Positions 1-7,865 of a stretch of DNA of 64,000 nt are shown here, in pieces. Position 1 is the first letter of the stretch, and every line of letters starts with the position of its first letter. The stretch is from assembly GCF_017313785.1 (NCBI RefSeq), contig NZ_JAFLNL010000008.1, positions 124,001 through 188,000 of the forward strand. Direction: 5' to 3'. A program made the translations under genes and the position numbers. Below the pieces are notes generated by a model. The model did no database searches and was not told where the DNA came from. It was given only the letters and a program-made list of their open reading frames with translations. This DNA comes from Flagellimonas aurea (lineage in GTDB: Bacteria; Bacteroidota; Bacteroidia; Flavobacteriales; Flavobacteriaceae).

Positions 1-188
1 TAATGAAGGACTTGGGCTATGGAAAAGGATATGCATACGCACATGACTACGAAAACAATTTTGTGGATTTTGAGTTCCTGCCCGAAGAGATTTCAGGCAC
101 AACTTTCTATAAACCCGGGAACAACCCGAGAGAAAATTCTATGAAAGATTTCCTAAAGAAAAGATGGAAGAACAAGTATGATTTTTAG
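1..188 (+). CDS. rarA: Replication-associated recombination protein A (RarA/MgsA), C-terminal end only
   Basis: The reading frame is open at the left edge, so only about the last 62 residues are present. The tail (AHDYENNFVDFEFLP, then FYKPGNNPRE, then FLKKRWKNKY) matches my recollection of the C-terminus of the RarA/MgsA AAA+ ATPases, which act at stalled replication forks. The ATPase core lies outside the window. The stop overlaps the end of the convergent next gene by four bases. An ATG at base 3 is internal and is not the start. Identification rests on the tail alone. Confidence 0.8.
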   Translation, partial: MKDLGYGKGYAYAHDYENNFVDFEFLPEEISGTTFYKPGNNPRENSMKDFLKKRWKNKYDF

Positions 189-1024
189 AACTTGATATCT
201 AGTTCTTTCTGAACTTTTTCTCCGTTTTCGGAATACTCCAACAACCACTTGCCATCCTTTTGGAAGACTACTGCATTGTTGCCATTAAAATCGGTCATAA
301 ATACGTTGTTCATGGATGTTTCCTGTAACTTTAAAACAACCTTTGGAGTACTGTCCACGAGTTGATAACCAAAATCGGTAGGCTGTGCGTACAAAACCTC
401 GTTTGGCAACTCAGACGATTGCTTCTCAACAACTCTTACAATAGATGATGGTTTCGGTTCCACTGCTTTGTAAACCTGCTCCTCCGTAGTTGCCTTTTGC
501 TCTATAATATGCTCCTTTGAATTTTCCTGAACCGATTTTACATCGTCCTTAAAATTGAGAGTAACCGTAGCTGATTCTTTTTGCTCCTGTTCTTGTGACA
601 CATAGTTGTAATCCATTCCGGCAAAAGAGACAAATGCCTTTTGAATAGCATCTTTGTAAGCCTTGTCGTATTCCTTGATCTTGCTAACTCCCTCAACGGA
701 CCTATACACTTCAACGTTATTACAATCTTTAAGTACGATGGTAATTTTCGTGGAAAACATATTGGAACCATCCTCCAAATTGGCCAAAAGCCCTAAACAC
801 CTATTCCCTGCCAAGTCCACTGGCAATGCATCATCATAAAGAGCATTAAACCCGTTTTCTTCAAAATAATATTTGACCAAAGTGCTGGTCTGGTATTCAT
901 TCACAGATTTAAATGCATCGAACTTCTTGGGCACAATGATGTATTTGTAATCGTTCAACTGAGCATTTACCACTGTGTTCAATCCCATTGCAAAAAGCAA
1001 TATGTACAATACTTTATGTTTCAT
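185..1024 (-). CDS. Secreted hypothetical protein, 279 aa
   Basis: An N-terminal signal peptide (KHKVLYILLFAMGLNTVVNAQ, the usual flavobacterial ending in NAQ) precedes a soluble protein with a mixed domain at about 22-150. A charged, low-complexity linker follows at about 150-215, then a small C-terminal domain with YENGEKVQKELD-like beta strands. The ATG follows no strong ribosome site. The gene lies 13 bases downstream of the DUF5723 barrel gene on the same strand and is probably cotranscribed with it. I do not recognise a functional family; a periplasmic or outer-membrane-associated role is inferred from the signal peptide and neighbours. Confidence 0.75.
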   Translation of the reverse strand: MKHKVLYILLFAMGLNTVVNAQLNDYKYIIVPKKFDAFKSVNEYQTSTLVKYYFEENGFNALYDDALPVDLAGNRCLGLLANLEDGSNMFSTKITIVLKDCNNVEVYRSVEGVSKIKEYDKAYKDAIQKAFVSFAGMDYNYVSQEQEQKESATVTLNFKDDVKSVQENSKEHIIEQKATTEEQVYKAVEPKPSSIVRVVEKQSSELPNEVLYAQPTDFGYQLVDSTPKVVLKLQETSMNNVFMTDFNGNNAVVFQKDGKWLLEYSENGEKVQKELDIKF

Positions 1025-1037
1025 ATATCAAAGATAC

Positions 1038-2501
1038 TCAATTACCGTTCCAAGATATAATATTAAATCCGAACTGTAAAGAAGCATAGTGGCTGTCCGC
1101 AATATTGGAGTAGCTTAGAAGATTGTCCGCCAGCACATAAAAGTTAACGGGGCCCATCTGAAAATTTGCGCCCAAACCTATATTTGTAAAGGAATATTTA
1201 TCCACGGTATACGTACCTTTTAATGAAAGTACACGACCAAAACGTCTTTGATAAAAACCGGTCAATGCAGCTTGGACTCCCTTTGGTCTTTTTATCATGA
1301 ACAATTGTCCGCCGACACTATTGCGGTAATAGTCGGTAGTACTTGACATTCCGCCCCCGTTTACGGCGCAACCGCAATTATCGAAAACCCGACCGTTTCC
1401 GCCCTGTCCAAAATCGTATCTAACGGAACCATAAACCTTTACTGGCCTCCAAGAGATATAGCTGGACTGATTTTCACCATGTGGCAATGCCGCATCGATT
1501 TCATCTATAAGTTCTTGCCATTTGTCATTGTCCACGTCGTCGATATCCTCTGGAAGTACAATAGAAATACCGTCTGTAGTGGTGCTACCGGCAAAAGTAT
1601 AGTTCCAAACATCTTTTGAATTGCTGATAAATCCAAGGTCCAAAACACTTGCTGTAATGGTAGTCTGCGGATTTAAATTATAACTAAAACCAACATCAAC
1701 ACCAAAACCCAGGTTTCCACCCAACAGCGTCCTTTCCGTAAACAGGCTTTTTACATCCTTTTTCGTAGTTCCCGTATCCTCTTCGATGATATCATAAAAA
1801 CCTTTAACACCGGCCGTTTGCAACTGCATATCTGCAATGATGCCACTTTCGTAGACATTGTTCTGTCCTTCCCTTGTAACAAATGACCCTGAATTGTTTA
1901 TGGATTGAAACTGAAAAATACTGGAATATATTTTGGCCCGTCCCCCAATAGTCAGACTTTCATTCATCTTTCTATTGATGCCAAAATGAAGCACATTGAC
2001 CATTTCTCCGCGGAGATTCAAATCCCCAAGGTCAAAGCTCCTACCCAGGTTGGCTCCCCCGTTACCTTCAAAAGCCAAAATGGCCAAGTCCTTGGGCCAA
2101 TAGGAAATAATGTCCATTTCACCATACATTCCAAAGGAATAGTAATTATCCGGTCTGTTTTTACCCCTGAATCCTACGGTAAACGCCTCTATCTGACTTG
2201 TTGTGCTAAAATCATCTCTATTGGTCATAACCGACAACAATCGCTCTTGCACCTTGGTGGTAAAGTCTACCCCATCATTGGCAAAAAGGTCGTTCACGGT
2301 AACTCCACTGGTGGCTCCTTGCACGGACAGACCTGACAAAACAGGAATACCTGCATGCCATTTCTGTGAGGTCTTGACTCCGGGATTGACCATCAAAGAT
2401 TGGGGAATCTCATAAAAATCGTACAATATCTCCTTGTTCTGGGCAAACCCGGTTGCGCATACAAACAGTGCAATCAGAATAAGTCTTGGGGCCATACTCA
2501 T
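1038..2501 (-). CDS. DUF5723 family outer-membrane beta-barrel protein, 487 aa
   Basis: A signal peptide (ending CATGFAQ) is followed by alternating hydrophobic/polar strands throughout and an aromatic C-terminal strand (LQFGFNIISW), which indicates an outer-membrane barrel. The opening (EIPQSLMVNPGVKTSQKWHAGIPVLSGLS) resembles the DUF5723 family, which is common in Bacteroidota and has no established function. The start is ATG at 2501; it overlaps the stop of the upstream lipoprotein gene as ATGA, which supports this start over the ATG two codons downstream and indicates translational coupling. It forms an envelope operon with the lipoprotein before it and the secreted protein after it. Confidence 0.8.
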   Translation of the reverse strand: MSMAPRLILIALFVCATGFAQNKEILYDFYEIPQSLMVNPGVKTSQKWHAGIPVLSGLSVQGATSGVTVNDLFANDGVDFTTKVQERLLSVMTNRDDFSTTSQIEAFTVGFRGKNRPDNYYSFGMYGEMDIISYWPKDLAILAFEGNGGANLGRSFDLGDLNLRGEMVNVLHFGINRKMNESLTIGGRAKIYSSIFQFQSINNSGSFVTREGQNNVYESGIIADMQLQTAGVKGFYDIIEEDTGTTKKDVKSLFTERTLLGGNLGFGVDVGFSYNLNPQTTITASVLDLGFISNSKDVWNYTFAGSTTTDGISIVLPEDIDDVDNDKWQELIDEIDAALPHGENQSSYISWRPVKVYGSVRYDFGQGGNGRVFDNCGCAVNGGGMSSTTDYYRNSVGGQLFMIKRPKGVQAALTGFYQRRFGRVLSLKGTYTVDKYSFTNIGLGANFQMGPVNFYVLADNLLSYSNIADSHYASLQFGFNIISWNGN

Positions 2502-3049
2502 TTTAGTTGAAATAAAAATTCAGCTCCAGAGCGAAATATAATCCTTGCATCAGGATTTGCAGAAACACTTGAGCCATCACCCAAATTATCAGCAGATACG
2601 CGAAGACTTTTTGTACTGGATAATATATCGATGTTTTTGCCTCCTACTCCGTAAAAGACCGGACGTTCAACAACACTTGGACTATTGGGCTCGATACCAA
2701 ATCTCTCTACATCCAACACCCTTCCATCTTCATTCAAAAATTCAATGACTATGCGAAGCCTTTTGCTTGTGGTGTTTTCTATTTGATAGGTTATTGTGCC
2801 TTCTATTAAACGCTCTGCAACATACTGCTCGTTAAACGCTTCAAAAGTGACCTCTTGAAAATAAAAAGAGCCCAATGGCCCTGCTAAATTTATGGTCTCC
2901 TCATCGGATTCAAAATAAAAAATCCCTGAGGACAAGGTAGGGGTCACCCTTAAATCATCAAACTGATCAAAATCTTGCTCTTCCATACAGGATATGGAGC
3001 AACACAATAATCCTGTGATCCAGAGAGCGGAATACAGTAATTTTTTCAT
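2498..3049 (-). CDS. Hypothetical lipoprotein, 183 aa
   Basis: Starting at the ATG of MKKLLYS gives a normal lipoprotein signal with lipobox SIS-C about 21 residues in; an ATG six codons upstream (3067) is possible but gives a poorer signal peptide. The mature part is beta-rich and acidic and has no motif I recognise. The gene is translationally coupled to the following DUF5723 barrel gene by an ATGA overlap. It may be a periplasmic-face or surface partner of that barrel; this is inference from gene order only. Confidence 0.7.
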   Translation of the reverse strand: MKKLLYSALWITGLLCCSISCMEEQDFDQFDDLRVTPTLSSGIFYFESDEETINLAGPLGSFYFQEVTFEAFNEQYVAERLIEGTITYQIENTTSKRLRIVIEFLNEDGRVLDVERFGIEPNSPSVVERPVFYGVGGKNIDILSSTKSLRVSADNLGDGSSVSANPDARIIFRSGAEFLFQLK

Positions 3050-3103
3050 AGCCAAAAACATTTCCAAGTATCAAAAATGGGGGTTGCCACTGGTAATATA
3101 ACT

Positions 3104-3793
3104 CTATAAAATGTTTTTTATTTCAATAAGGTCATGAATCATGGTACATTCTCCATGATGGGATTCTTTGTGAAAATTATAGTGCAGCACTTGCATCCCC
3201 AAGGCTTTTGCCCCTAAAATATCGGCTTCGAGATTATCCCCTATCATCAACGAGTTCTGGGGCTTTACCTTTGCCAGTTCCAATGCCATTTGAAAAATGT
3301 AGGGGTCCGGTTTTTTAACACCGGCCATCTCTGAATCAATTATTTTTTGAAAATAATGATGGATTCCACTTCCTCTCAACTTTTTGGTCTGTACCTCCTG
3401 AAATCCATTGGTTATAATGTGCAACTTGTATTTTGGAAAAAGATATTCCAAAGTTTCCAGGGTATTGGGCAACAAATGGTTGAAAGATGATAGGTGGGCG
3501 ATATATTCGTGGGACAATACGTCTATGATTTCGTCTGGCACATGTTCCCCGAGCCTATCAAATGTTTGTTTTAAACGCTGGTACCTTAGCTCGGACTTTC
3601 CAATTCCATTCTGTCGGTACAATGCCCACATTTGCATGTTGATGGGGGCATAAACCTTCAAAAAGTTATCTAAATCTACGTTGACCTTGTTTTCTACCAA
3701 AATTTTGGCGAAGGTCAATGCCGAGTTTTTTTCAAAATCCCATAAAGTGTGGTCCAAATCAAAAAAAACATCGGTTACTTTATGATCAAACAT
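3104..3793 (-). CDS. yjjG: YjjG-family noncanonical pyrimidine nucleotidase (HAD phosphatase)
   Basis: This 229-residue protein has all HAD motifs: DLDHT at 12-16 (nucleophile Asp12 and acid Asp14), motif II in IITNGF near 127, and motif III/IV in MIGDNLEAD near 187. The four-helix cap between motifs I and II (WDFEKNSALTF onward) is typical of YjjG proteins, which dephosphorylate noncanonical pyrimidine nucleoside monophosphates for nucleotide-pool cleansing. Its start overlaps the stop of the upstream deacetylase-like gene by eight bases, so the two are likely cotranscribed. Assignment to the YjjG subgroup rather than another HAD nucleotidase is by sequence style. Confidence 0.85.
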   Translation of the reverse strand: MFDHKVTDVFFDLDHTLWDFEKNSALTFAKILVENKVNVDLDNFLKVYAPINMQMWALYRQNGIGKSELRYQRLKQTFDRLGEHVPDEIIDVLSHEYIAHLSSFNHLLPNTLETLEYLFPKYKLHIITNGFQEVQTKKLRGSGIHHYFQKIIDSEMAGVKKPDPYIFQMALELAKVKPQNSLMIGDNLEADILGAKALGMQVLHYNFHKESHHGECTMIHDLIEIKNIL

Positions 3794-5081
3794 AGTATCT
3801 CTTTAAAAGGGATTGATACAGATCCATCCAATCCAAATGCTGTTTTCCTCCCAAGAGCTCATTTGAGAACACAAGAATAAAGTCGCCCTTGACCTGTTTT
3901 ACCAATCGGTATACCCTATCCATTTTCTCGTACACTTCTTCCTTGCTCTTGTACTTTACCAAAGCATAGTCGTGCATGGCAAATGGATGGATCTTAATGG
4001 GTTGTCTCACCTCTGTATTGATGTCGTAAAAATAAAATGGCGTACACGTACCTGCCCTGAAACCAATTTCGTGGGTATAACCCATGGAAAAGTCATCCGT
4101 GAACTCCGTTTCCACCAAATTCCTGTAGGTCGCGGGAACATTTACTTTATTATAACGCAACCGGGCATAGCTGATGGGCCTATTAATTAAGTTGCCCAAT
4201 TGTTTCTTTTCTTCCCGGAGCACATTTTTGTCATAAGATGATATAAACGAAGTACTCAATGAAACAATACTATAATCAGCAACTGATTTGATCAAATAGC
4301 GAAACTTATTGTTGTTGGTAGATACGTTTTTATCGTGCGCCGAATGCTTTGCAAACTGAAAAAAGAACATGGTTTTAATGGGAAACTTTTTATGGATATC
4401 CACCAACTCGAAAAAATTGTCATAAGGGTCTTTTTTGAGTCTCATCATCACCGAAAAGCGATCCAAGACATCCCTGAACCTAAAATTCCCCAAATCCAAT
4501 AAAAGTCCTCCAATACTACGGGCAATCCCTCTCATGGCATACGCATGTGAAGTTGTAACATTTATAATCGAGGTAAAACGATAGTCCTTTTCCTTATTTT
4601 CCAAATCCGGGAACCTTTCCTTTAAGGCCTCCAATAATTTGTAGGCCCAAAGGTCTACCACGGGAAGTTCCAAAAAGTCATTCTGATAAGCTATACTTTC
4701 CTTCACAGGGAATCTGCCCACACTGTCCTTAACATGGGGCAAATATTCTTCGTACCTGCTCAAAAGAAAAAAACTGGCCGAAAAAATATCAAAGGGAACA
4801 GTACTTTTATCCCCAGCAGAAAAAAAACAGGGAAGCCCATCCCAATCTGACACCCTCACCTCTAAATCATTGATGCCTTGCTCAAACAAAAGATCATTGC
4901 TTCGAATAAAGAATTCGTTCTGTAGTGGTTGTTTGGAATACGTCATTTTAGGCCCATTATGTTTGATGAACTCCTCGACCTTTGTTGTAAAACCCATCTC
5001 CACGCCCAAGATTTTTTCAAAAATCTGTTTGGCCGTATAGGTCAATCGATTGGTTACCTTATGTGTAAAAATCAACAACAT
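3786..5081 (-). CDS. Polysaccharide deacetylase family protein with N-terminal DUF7033-like region, 431 aa
   Basis: The N-terminal part (about 1-120) has the pattern I associate with DUF7033 (LIFTHKVTNRLTYTAKQIF, DIFSASFFLLSRYEEYL). The C-terminal part (about 160-430) resembles carbohydrate esterase family 4: a TTSHAYA segment near 176, SLSTSF near 280, and HEIGFRAGTCTPFYFYD near 345. In canonical family members the first motif is DVD or DD, so catalytic residues may be atypical here. No signal peptide is visible, so it is probably cytoplasmic or membrane-associated. It lies between radC and yjjG. A role in surface or capsular polysaccharide is family inference. Confidence 0.7.
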   Translation of the reverse strand: MLLIFTHKVTNRLTYTAKQIFEKILGVEMGFTTKVEEFIKHNGPKMTYSKQPLQNEFFIRSNDLLFEQGINDLEVRVSDWDGLPCFFSAGDKSTVPFDIFSASFFLLSRYEEYLPHVKDSVGRFPVKESIAYQNDFLELPVVDLWAYKLLEALKERFPDLENKEKDYRFTSIINVTTSHAYAMRGIARSIGGLLLDLGNFRFRDVLDRFSVMMRLKKDPYDNFFELVDIHKKFPIKTMFFFQFAKHSAHDKNVSTNNNKFRYLIKSVADYSIVSLSTSFISSYDKNVLREEKKQLGNLINRPISYARLRYNKVNVPATYRNLVETEFTDDFSMGYTHEIGFRAGTCTPFYFYDINTEVRQPIKIHPFAMHDYALVKYKSKEEVYEKMDRVYRLVKQVKGDFILVFSNELLGGKQHLDWMDLYQSLLKRYYV

Positions 5082-5084
5082 GGG

Positions 5085-5783
5085 TTACAGTATTCCTTTA
5101 TCGGCAAAGCTCAAATATTGGTGTTGGGCCAAGATTAAATGATCCAATATTTTTATATCCAGAGCTTCTGATGCCACTTTCAATTTTTTTGTTATTTGTT
5201 TGTCCGCTGCACTTGGCACCAATGTCCCTGATGGATGGTTGTGTGCCAAAATAATACCCACAGCCCCGAGCTCCAATGCTTGTTTTAGGACAAGCCTAAC
5301 ATCTACCAAAGTTCCTGTAATGCCGCCTTTGCTAAGCTGCGCTTTATGTACAGCTTTGTTTGAATTGTTCAGGTAAACAATCCAGAACTCCTCGTGCGGA
5401 AGTTCACCGATCAATGGATAGAGCAACTCAAAAGCATCATGACTGCTCTGTATTTTGATTATTTTGGAAGTATCCTCCAATCGTCTTCGCCTACCCATCT
5501 CCAATGCTGCGGCTATGGTAACAGCTTTTGCCTCACCTATTCCCTTAAACCGCATCAACTGGCTTACCGATAACTTTCCAAGCTCATTGAGATTATTGTC
5601 CACAGAAGCCAATATCCGTTTGGAAAGTTCCACAGCACTCTCATTTCTACTCCCCGAACCAATTAAAATAGCAATCAGTTCAGCATCGGAAAGTACAAAA
5701 CTTCCTTTTTGCACCAATTTTTCTCTTGGCCTATCATCGTCGGCCCAGTTTTTAATGGAAAAGGAAGCTAGTTTTTCTTGCAT
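5085..5783 (-). CDS. radC: RadC family protein (JAB/MPN domain)
   Basis: The 232-residue protein has the two-part RadC layout: a helix-hairpin-helix region at about 30-95 (LMRFKGIGEAKA) and a JAB metallopeptidase-like domain at about 105-228. The latter carries the zinc motif AHNHPSG and a downstream Asp in PSAADKQ. Length is normal for the family. RadC was once linked to DNA repair, but its true role is unsettled. Only three bases separate its stop from the next start (deacetylase-like), so it leads an operon running toward yjjG. Confidence 0.92.
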   Translation of the reverse strand: MQEKLASFSIKNWADDDRPREKLVQKGSFVLSDAELIAILIGSGSRNESAVELSKRILASVDNNLNELGKLSVSQLMRFKGIGEAKAVTIAAALEMGRRRRLEDTSKIIKIQSSHDAFELLYPLIGELPHEEFWIVYLNNSNKAVHKAQLSKGGITGTLVDVRLVLKQALELGAVGIILAHNHPSGTLVPSAADKQITKKLKVASEALDIKILDHLILAQHQYLSFADKGIL

Positions 5784-5836
5784 GCGCTAAAGATAGGAGA
5801 ATAATTTTATGTAATTTTCAATATAAATCCTTCATC

Positions 5837-6289
5837 ATGAAATCCCTTTTCAATACTGAGGCGCACGAAGAAATTATTGCACGTATCCATCAACTTTCAG
5901 AATCTTCGGAAAGGCAATGGGGCAAAATGGAGGTTGGGCAAATGCTTCACCATTGCCAATTTCCTTTAAAAATATCCTTGAAACGGCACAAATCGGATGG
6001 CAATGCCAATTTTATGCTCAAACTTGCGGGCAAATTTTTCAAAAAGAGTTTGTACGATGATAAACCATGGCGCCAAGGTTTGCCCACCGCCAAAGGTTTG
6101 AAGGTCGTGGAGGACAAAGATTTTGCAAAAGAAAAGGATATCTTACTTGGTCTGGTGAACGATTTTCATAATGAAAAAGATAAAAAAGAGTGGGACCCAC
6201 ACCCAGTTTTTGGGTCTTTTACACCCGAACAATGGGGACAAATGCAATATAAGCACTTGGACCATCATTTAAGGCAATTCAATGTTTGA
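5837..6289 (+). CDS. DUF1569 domain protein (DinB-like fold), 150 aa
   Basis: The protein begins SLFNTEAHEEIIARIHQL and contains QWGKMEVGQMLHHCQFP near 34-50, with a second His-rich segment at the end (YKHLDHHLRQF). These paired His motifs are the pattern of DUF1569, a four-helix DinB/YfiT-like family that binds a metal through three histidines. The cellular role is unknown. It is transcribed alone, divergent from radC across 53 bases. Confidence 0.85.
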   Translation: MKSLFNTEAHEEIIARIHQLSESSERQWGKMEVGQMLHHCQFPLKISLKRHKSDGNANFMLKLAGKFFKKSLYDDKPWRQGLPTAKGLKVVEDKDFAKEKDILLGLVNDFHNEKDKKEWDPHPVFGSFTPEQWGQMQYKHLDHHLRQFNV

Positions 6290-6302
6290 TGTAGGGAGAT
6301 AG

Positions 6303-6476
6303 TCAGAGTGAATCGTCTTCATCCTGAACCTCGTGCTGCTCTACTTTTTTCCTTGAATCATTTATCATTCGGTCTTCTTGTAAAAAAACGTTGGAAATCC
6401 CCAACATAAAAGCAAAAAATGAAACCGATATAAATCGTTTCAAGTAAAACAAGATTTTGCGAACCCACTGTTTCAT
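6303..6476 (-). CDS. Small membrane protein, 57 aa, unrecognised
   Basis: An ATG at 6476 opens a 57-residue frame closing at TGA 6305-6303. It encodes a basic N-terminus (KQWVRKILFYLKRF), one hydrophobic segment at about 15-33 (ISVSFFAFMLGISNVFL) and an acidic tail (QDEDDSL), the layout of a small single-span membrane protein. On the minus strand a TAATTTTG element lies at 6526-6519 with a TTG 24 bases upstream, so it may have its own promoter with a leader of about 37 bases. It fills the space between the truncated Mur-ligase homologue and the convergent DUF1569 gene. Existence is supported by composition and promoter only. Confidence 0.5.
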   Translation of the reverse strand: MKQWVRKILFYLKRFISVSFFAFMLGISNVFLQEDRMINDSRKKVEQHEVQDEDDSL

Positions 6477-6554
6477 TCACAAAATCAGTCAATTACCGTT
6501 CCACAAACTACGAACTGACAAAATTACATTTGCCTGTTTATTTGGACGCCCAAC

Positions 6555-7454
6555 CTATAACTGCCGGTAAGTGGCCATCGCTTCATAAAACTCCACTTCG
6601 TCCACTCCCATTTGTTGGCAAACCCATTTGGCCCCCGCCAAATTGCTCAACGCTGTTTCACCGGATATTTCCAATGGCATTTCACCATCTGGTGTATCCA
6701 AAAATATTTGTCCGTCATTTTCTTGATACGCTGGGGTTACGTAAGGGAACTTTCTTATAGGGTTTTCCGATGACTCCACTCTTCTTTTTACTTCGACATC
6801 CTCATCATTATAGGTAATACTCCCTCCCTTTACAATACTATTTACAAAAATCCCGTATTGTTCCGCATAGGTTTCAACATCGGTATAAGAACTTCCTTCT
6901 TTAAACTCAATATCGGTCAATAAAGCGATGTTGGGCTGATAGTTGTGAAATTGTGGTGCGGCGTCAATAATAGATGATGGCCCATCACCACCTTCGATGA
7001 CAATAAAATCATTTTCTTCGGTTAGATGGATTCCATTTGGAGATGGAAGTACATAATCGACCTCAATATTGTTATAGTCCAGTACATGCAAAATCATGGA
7101 AACGACCTCGGACCTTCTCCGGCTTCCGGCTATCACAACACGTGTTTTCAATTTAACCAGCTCGTATAGGAATTCAGGGTAGGAAACCAATCGCAAACCC
7201 AGTTCTTTTGCCCTCACAAGTTCCGGATTGTCATTTTTTACGTTGGCCCCCAATACGACAACATCAAGCTGGTCGTTGATTTTATCGGAAAACCAACCTA
7301 TTCCATCCGACATCAATCCTTGGTCCCGCATAACGGTCTTCAACGATTCATCAAAAAGTTCATCACTTCCGGTTACCGTATCTCCCTTCTTGTGAAGAGC
7401 TAAGGCCAGATTAAACATTTCCACCTCGCCCAAACCTATAAAATGTACCTGCAT
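6555..7454 (-). CDS. Degenerate, truncated Mpl-type Mur ligase homologue (probable pseudoenzyme), 299 aa
   Basis: Along its whole length the protein resembles the first two domains of Mpl (UDP-N-acetylmuramate:tripeptide ligase of peptidoglycan recycling): VHFIGLG.VEMFNLALALHKKG at the start, NPELVRAKELGL near 77, SYPEFLYE near 91, NLAGAKWVCQQMGVDE near 271. The ATP site is destroyed: the family P-loop GGSHGKTT reads AGSRRRSE at 109-116. The EGDEY metal motif is EGGDG at 154-158, and the conserved HN of the middle domain reads TA-LSN. The protein stops at the boundary where the C-terminal ligase domain would begin, and the bases after the stop do not continue the homology. It is not a frameshift relic, because the frame is clean for 300 codons; it may bind a muropeptide or a partner without catalysis. 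Confidence 0.75.
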   Translation of the reverse strand: MQVHFIGLGEVEMFNLALALHKKGDTVTGSDELFDESLKTVMRDQGLMSDGIGWFSDKINDQLDVVVLGANVKNDNPELVRAKELGLRLVSYPEFLYELVKLKTRVVIAGSRRRSEVVSMILHVLDYNNIEVDYVLPSPNGIHLTEENDFIVIEGGDGPSSIIDAAPQFHNYQPNIALLTDIEFKEGSSYTDVETYAEQYGIFVNSIVKGGSITYNDEDVEVKRRVESSENPIRKFPYVTPAYQENDGQIFLDTPDGEMPLEISGETALSNLAGAKWVCQQMGVDEVEFYEAMATYRQL

Positions 7455-7550
7455 CGATTCAATTTAGGCTTCAAAAATAGCCAATGCCAGTGCCAATACA
7501 AATTCCAAAACCCTAGATTAATAACTATCTTGGTGGTAAATTTGAGAACT

Positions 7551-7862
7551 ATGAATTTATCAGAAATAAAATCAAAAGAAATTATGCCCGGCTACCATGG
7601 CAAATTGGTGCACGGCGAACGGATGAGCTGGGTGTTTTGGGATGTAGAACCAAATGCCGAAGTGCCCGAGCACCAGCACGACCATGAACAAATTATGCAC
7701 GTAGTGGAAGGCACTTTTGAATTTACCTTGAATGGCGAAAAAGGAACTTACACTGCTGGGGACGTTGTGGTTATTCCATCCAATGCTCCACATAGTGGCA
7801 GAGCAGTGACCTCCTGTAAATTAATGGACATTTTTAGTCCGGTTAGAGAAGAATACCGTTAA
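7551..7862 (+). CDS. Cupin domain protein, 103 aa
   Basis: This is a single small beta-barrel cupin. The metal motif is PEHQHDHEQIMHVVEG (first cupin motif with H-x-H and E) and the second motif is VVVIPSNAPHSGRA. The chosen start is the ATG at 7551; an upstream in-frame extension from 7443 lacks cupin-like sequence and reads across the divergent gene's start. A TAAATTTG element at 7537-7544 places transcription start at or next to the ATG. The next gene, an SDR oxidoreductase, begins three bases after the stop, so the two form an operon. The substrate is unknown. Confidence 0.85.
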   Translation: MNLSEIKSKEIMPGYHGKLVHGERMSWVFWDVEPNAEVPEHQHDHEQIMHVVEGTFEFTLNGEKGTYTAGDVVVIPSNAPHSGRAVTSCKLMDIFSPVREEYR

Positions 7863-7865
7863 GCC

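Noticed and set aside
1905..2336. 143-residue plus-strand ORF inside the DUF5723 barrel gene
   Set aside because: It is antisense to a well-supported signal-peptide barrel gene, with irregular composition and no motif. It is a shadow.
6555..7454. Frameshifted mpl pseudogene
   Set aside because: Bases beyond the stop do not continue Mpl homology in any frame and the 299-codon frame is intact, so truncation with divergence fits better than a recent frameshift.
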